From positions 1,674,001-1,738,000 of the forward strand of contig OZ220708.1 of NCBI GenBank assembly GCA_965116595.1: a DNA stretch of 64,000 nucleotides, given 5' to 3'. This stretch comes from G963663315 sp963668255 (GTDB lineage Bacteria; Pseudomonadota; Gammaproteobacteria; Arenicellales; Poriferihabitantaceae). Positions within the stretch are counted from its first letter, which is position 1. Each line of letters begins with the position of its first letter. The notes under the pieces are model-generated. The model saw only the letters and a program-made list of their open reading frames with translations. It was not told where the DNA came from and did not search any database. Made by a program: the position numbers and the translations under genes. Below are positions 61,708 through 64,000 of this stretch, piece after piece.

Positions 61708-62640
61708 TTGGAATTGACTGCTGAAGTATTTGAGACCCTTTCGACCATCGACGGTTTCGCTGAAACGAATCCGGATTCCGCCCGTGTTGAACGGTTGGGA
61801 GGGCTGACTAACCGCAATTACAGGATTGATTGCGATCATGGTTCCTATGTGTTGCGTCTGGCGGGCGAGGGTACATCTGATTATATTGACCGCTCGGTGG
61901 AATTTTACAATGCCGGTATTGCCTCCGAGGCCGGCGTCAATACTGAAATTGTGCATTTCGATACCACGAGCGGTACCATGCTTTGCCGCTATATTGACAA
62001 CGCGGTGACACTTGATGCAGAGAAATTGTGCGATCCAGGTGTCCTCGAAAGAACAGGAAGGGCATTTCGAAAACTGCATGACTGCGGCAAGCCCTTCAAG
62101 GGGCAATTCGAGTTGTTCGACCAGGTTGACCAATACCTGGCCGTGCTTGCGGATCTGAAAGCCGAATTGCCGTCGGGGTATGACGAAGCGCAAAGGGATG
62201 CAGAGTATGTTCGTTCCGCTTTATCCGGTTATGCTTTACCGAACAGGCCCTGCCACTGTGACCCGATGGTGGAAAACTGTATCGATAATGGCGAAATGGT
62301 TTATATCATTGATTTTGAATACTCTGGCAACAACGACCCGATGTGGGATCTCGGGGATATTTCAGTCGAAGGGGGTTTTACCGCCGAGCAGGACCATGCC
62401 TTTTTGAGCGCATACTTTGGTCATTATCCCGGCGTTTTCGATGTTGGCAGAATGGTGATGTACAAGGCAATGTGCGATTTTCTGTGGACTTTGTGGGGAG
62501 TGGTGCAGCATGCCAACAACAACCCGGCGGACGATTTCCGGGCTTATGCCACCGGGCGGCTTGAGCGTTGCCGGACACTCATGGCGAGTGATGAATTTCC
62601 CCGGCAACTCGAAGCGGTAAGAGATGGCCCCGGGACATGA
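61708..62640 (+). CDS. Choline/ethanolamine kinase-like phosphotransferase
   Basis: A 310-residue APH-fold kinase. GGLTNRNYRID (nucleotide-binding loop), the Brenner motif PCHCDPMVENCI with the catalytic Asp, and YIIDFEYSGNNDPMWDLGD (metal-binding Asp) match choline/ethanolamine kinases and LicA-like proteins. TTG start at 61708; a second TTG at 61714 has better spacing from GGGGA. Its stop overlaps the next gene as ATGA, and that gene encodes a phosphoethanolamine N-methyltransferase homologue. This supports phosphorylation of ethanolamine or choline (inference). Confidence 0.85.
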   Translation: MELTAEVFETLSTIDGFAETNPDSARVERLGGLTNRNYRIDCDHGSYVLRLAGEGTSDYIDRSVEFYNAGIASEAGVNTEIVHFDTTSGTMLCRYIDNAVTLDAEKLCDPGVLERTGRAFRKLHDCGKPFKGQFELFDQVDQYLAVLADLKAELPSGYDEAQRDAEYVRSALSGYALPNRPCHCDPMVENCIDNGEMVYIIDFEYSGNNDPMWDLGDISVEGGFTAEQDHAFLSAYFGHYPGVFDVGRMVMYKAMCDFLWTLWGVVQHANNNPADDFRAYATGRLERCRTLMASDEFPRQLEAVRDGPGT

Positions 62641-63410
62641 AAAACGCGGACGCCACGCAAAAGGAACTGGAGGCAAATCAATATTCTCTGACATCAATCA
62701 AGCGATACGAAGCGATTTTTGGTAAGGATTTTGTCAGTCCCGGCGGCCTGGATATGGCTGTTGAATTAATCGGCAGGCTTGGACTGGCGCCCGGCGCCCG
62801 GGTGCTTGACGCAGGTTGTGGACTGGGCGGCAACGCCTTCGTGATGGCCCGGAATTATGGTTTTCAGGTGGATGGCATCGATCTCTCGAGCCACATGATT
62901 GAAATGGCGAATCGGAAACTGGACAGTCATGGATTGCGTGATCAGGTTTCCCTGGTGCAGGGAGACTGCCTGGAATTGAATGTGGATCGGCCCGGTTATG
63001 ATGCGGTTTACAGTCGAGACGTATTTCTGCATATTCATGACAAACCTCGTTTGTTCAATCGGCTCAGGGCCGTTTTACGCTCAGGGGGAAAGCTGCTTTT
63101 CACTGATTACTGCTGCGGCAGCGAACCATGGAGTGAAGCTTTTTCCACTTACGTCAAGGGTCGGAGTTATTGTCTGCATACGATTGCCGACTATGCCCGG
63201 ATAATAAGTGACGCGGGGTTCAGGGATGTTGAAGCGGACGACATGACGGATCGATTCCTGCAAACCCTGCAACAGGAACTGGACAGGATACCCCGGTTGG
63301 ACTTCAGCGCCGCTGAGAAAGAGGAAATGATACGAAGCTGGGAAAGCAAGATTGAGCGGGTCCGGTCAGGCAACCATCGCTGGAGTTTGTTTGCTGCGGC
63401 AGCCAGTTGA
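62637..63410 (+). CDS. Phosphoethanolamine N-methyltransferase-like protein
   Basis: A 257-residue class I SAM methyltransferase strikingly like the protist/plant phosphobase methyltransferases. N-terminal NQYSLTSIKRYEAIFGKDF and SPGGLDMA; SAM motif VLDAGCGLGGNAFV (residues 57-70); GIDLSSHMIEMAN; VYSRDVFLHIHDK; FTDYCCGSEPWSEAF; and KGRSYCLHT. Tyr16, Asp128 and His132 fall where the Plasmodium enzyme has its Tyr-His catalytic dyad and substrate Asp. It would methylate phosphoethanolamine stepwise to phosphocholine. A glycine or sarcosine methyltransferase is a less likely alternative. Confidence 0.85.
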   Translation: MKNADATQKELEANQYSLTSIKRYEAIFGKDFVSPGGLDMAVELIGRLGLAPGARVLDAGCGLGGNAFVMARNYGFQVDGIDLSSHMIEMANRKLDSHGLRDQVSLVQGDCLELNVDRPGYDAVYSRDVFLHIHDKPRLFNRLRAVLRSGGKLLFTDYCCGSEPWSEAFSTYVKGRSYCLHTIADYARIISDAGFRDVEADDMTDRFLQTLQQELDRIPRLDFSAAEKEEMIRSWESKIERVRSGNHRWSLFAAAAS

Positions 63411-63468
63411 TGAGGCGGAAGCAGCAGCAGGAACCACCCGAGCCCTGGACGGCGGCCTTGACCTCGTG

Positions 63469-63490
63469 AGTCAAATCGAATCATTTGACT
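63469..63490. promoter_or_regulatory. Inverted repeat upstream of the second proX
   Basis: AGTCAAAT / ATTTGACT, a perfect 8-bp inverted repeat with a 6-nt loop, between the methyltransferase and proX. AT-rich arms and the absence of a T-tract favour an operator over a terminator, but either is possible. Confidence 0.4.
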
Positions 63491-63583
63491 TTAGTCGGGT
63501 ATTGGAGTGAAATTTGATCGAAGCATGATCTGATCGTGCGAACATCCAACTACAATTAATCAAAACCAGAATCGGAGGAAATC

Positions 63584-64000
63584 ATGAAGTACAAACTGAA
63601 TACAACCTTATTGCTCGCGGGATCATTGATTGCAGGATCAATGATGATTGCGAGTCCAGCCAGGTCAGTGGAATCAAACGACCCAATCAAGCTCACCCTG
63701 CATGACTGGACCGGACAATTGGTCACGACCAACATTATGGCCGAAGTATTGAAGGACGGGGGGTACAACGTCGAACTGGTTCAGGCGGATTACATTGCCC
63801 AGTTTGCCGGTCTGAAAACCGGAGACCTTCATGTGGCCATGGAGATGTGGGAAACCACGGGTCGGGATGCGATGGATGAAGCGACCGCGACCGGCAAGGT
63901 GGAGAATATCGGTGAAACCGGAATGGAAGGAATTGAAGAGTGGTGGTATCCACTGTATATGAAAGAGCGTTGTCCCGGCCTGCCGGACTGGAAAGCGTTA
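63584..64000 (+). CDS. proX: ProX/OpuAC-family betaine-type binding protein, 3' partial
   Basis: Open to the window end (139 codons). ATG follows CGGAGG (63573-63578). The signal peptide has a hydrophobic core LLLAGSLIAGSMMIA and probable cleavage at PARSVES. The mature start NDPIKLTLHDWTGQLVTTNI parallels the first ProX (33242) almost position for position, including the ligand-cage aromatics (EMWETTG, EEWWYPLYM, ERCPGLPDW). It lies behind the kinase-phosphobase methyltransferase genes, linking choline-type metabolism to betaine-type uptake. Confidence 0.92.
   Translation, partial: MKYKLNTTLLLAGSLIAGSMMIASPARSVESNDPIKLTLHDWTGQLVTTNIMAEVLKDGGYNVELVQADYIAQFAGLKTGDLHVAMEMWETTGRDAMDEATATGKVENIGETGMEGIEEWWYPLYMKERCPGLPDWKAL

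Noticed and set aside
1..64000. CRISPR array, prophage or rRNA operon
   Set aside because: No regularly spaced repeats, phage structural genes or rRNA-like sequence seen.

Overview
The window looks like a chromosomal stretch from an uncultivated-type, probably marine or host-associated gammaproteobacterium. Pointers are the AddA/AddB-like helicase-nuclease pair, YejABEF, MutY, metZ with a rhodanese, an EF-G gene, and a load of compatible-solute and TRAP transport genes. Most of it has mid-50s GC by eye. A strikingly AT-rich patch lies at about 23.55-25.15 kb and a GC-richer block at about 34.2-41.9 kb. No rRNA, tRNA or CRISPR array was recognised.

Layout. 0-7.6 kb: the 3' part of a NorD-type VWA gene, an aquaporin, a 2Fe-2S thioredoxin-like ferredoxin, a YyaL-type protein, an LCM-family methyltransferase, a DUF1097 membrane protein and MutY. 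7.7-13.4 kb: a complete yejABEF peptide importer. 13.5-21.2 kb (minus strand): pterin carbinolamine dehydratase, AddB-like nuclease, AddA-like helicase and a FAD oxidoreductase, overlapping or nearly so. 21.4-24.6 kb: Co-type nitrile hydratase alpha/beta, an SDR and an AT-rich LysR gene. 25.1-29.15 kb (minus): a tight four-gene operon (TauD-like dioxygenase, EEP hydrolase, DegT aminotransferase, PLP lyase) whose pathway I cannot name, divergent from an amidase.

30.67-31.87 kb: a complete IS110-family element. It carries a bridge-RNA-like noncoding region whose four guide segments can be matched by eye to the two ends of the element and to the two host flanks. It inserted exactly where the convergent amidase and GcvT/DmdA-like genes originally overlapped, and it changed both C-termini. 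This is the best-supported unusual system in the window.

31.8-41.9 kb: two GcvT/DmdA-like tetrahydrofolate-dependent methyltransferases flank a betaine-type ABC importer (ProX, ProV, double-length ProW), a cytoplasmic BisC-like molybdopterin S/N-oxide reductase and a CitE-like lyase. This is a candidate pathway for importing, reducing, demethylating and cleaving an oxidised methylated osmolyte. 42-46.9 kb: a TRAP transporter with a Tat-type binding protein, a second amidase and a small membrane protein. 46.9-58.3 kb: two EamA exporters, a methyltransferase-like protein, an aldo/keto reductase, NadE, an amidinotransferase, glycerol kinase, an aromatic aminotransferase, BolA and EF-G. 58.4-60.5 kb (minus): rhodanese-metZ behind a structured leader. 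60.9-64 kb: a class II aldolase, an ethanolamine/choline-kinase-like protein, a protist/plant-type phosphoethanolamine N-methyltransferase homologue, and the start of a second ProX cut by the window end.

The recurring theme is uptake and remodelling of methylated amines, betaines, sulfonium compounds and amides. Specific substrates are inference.
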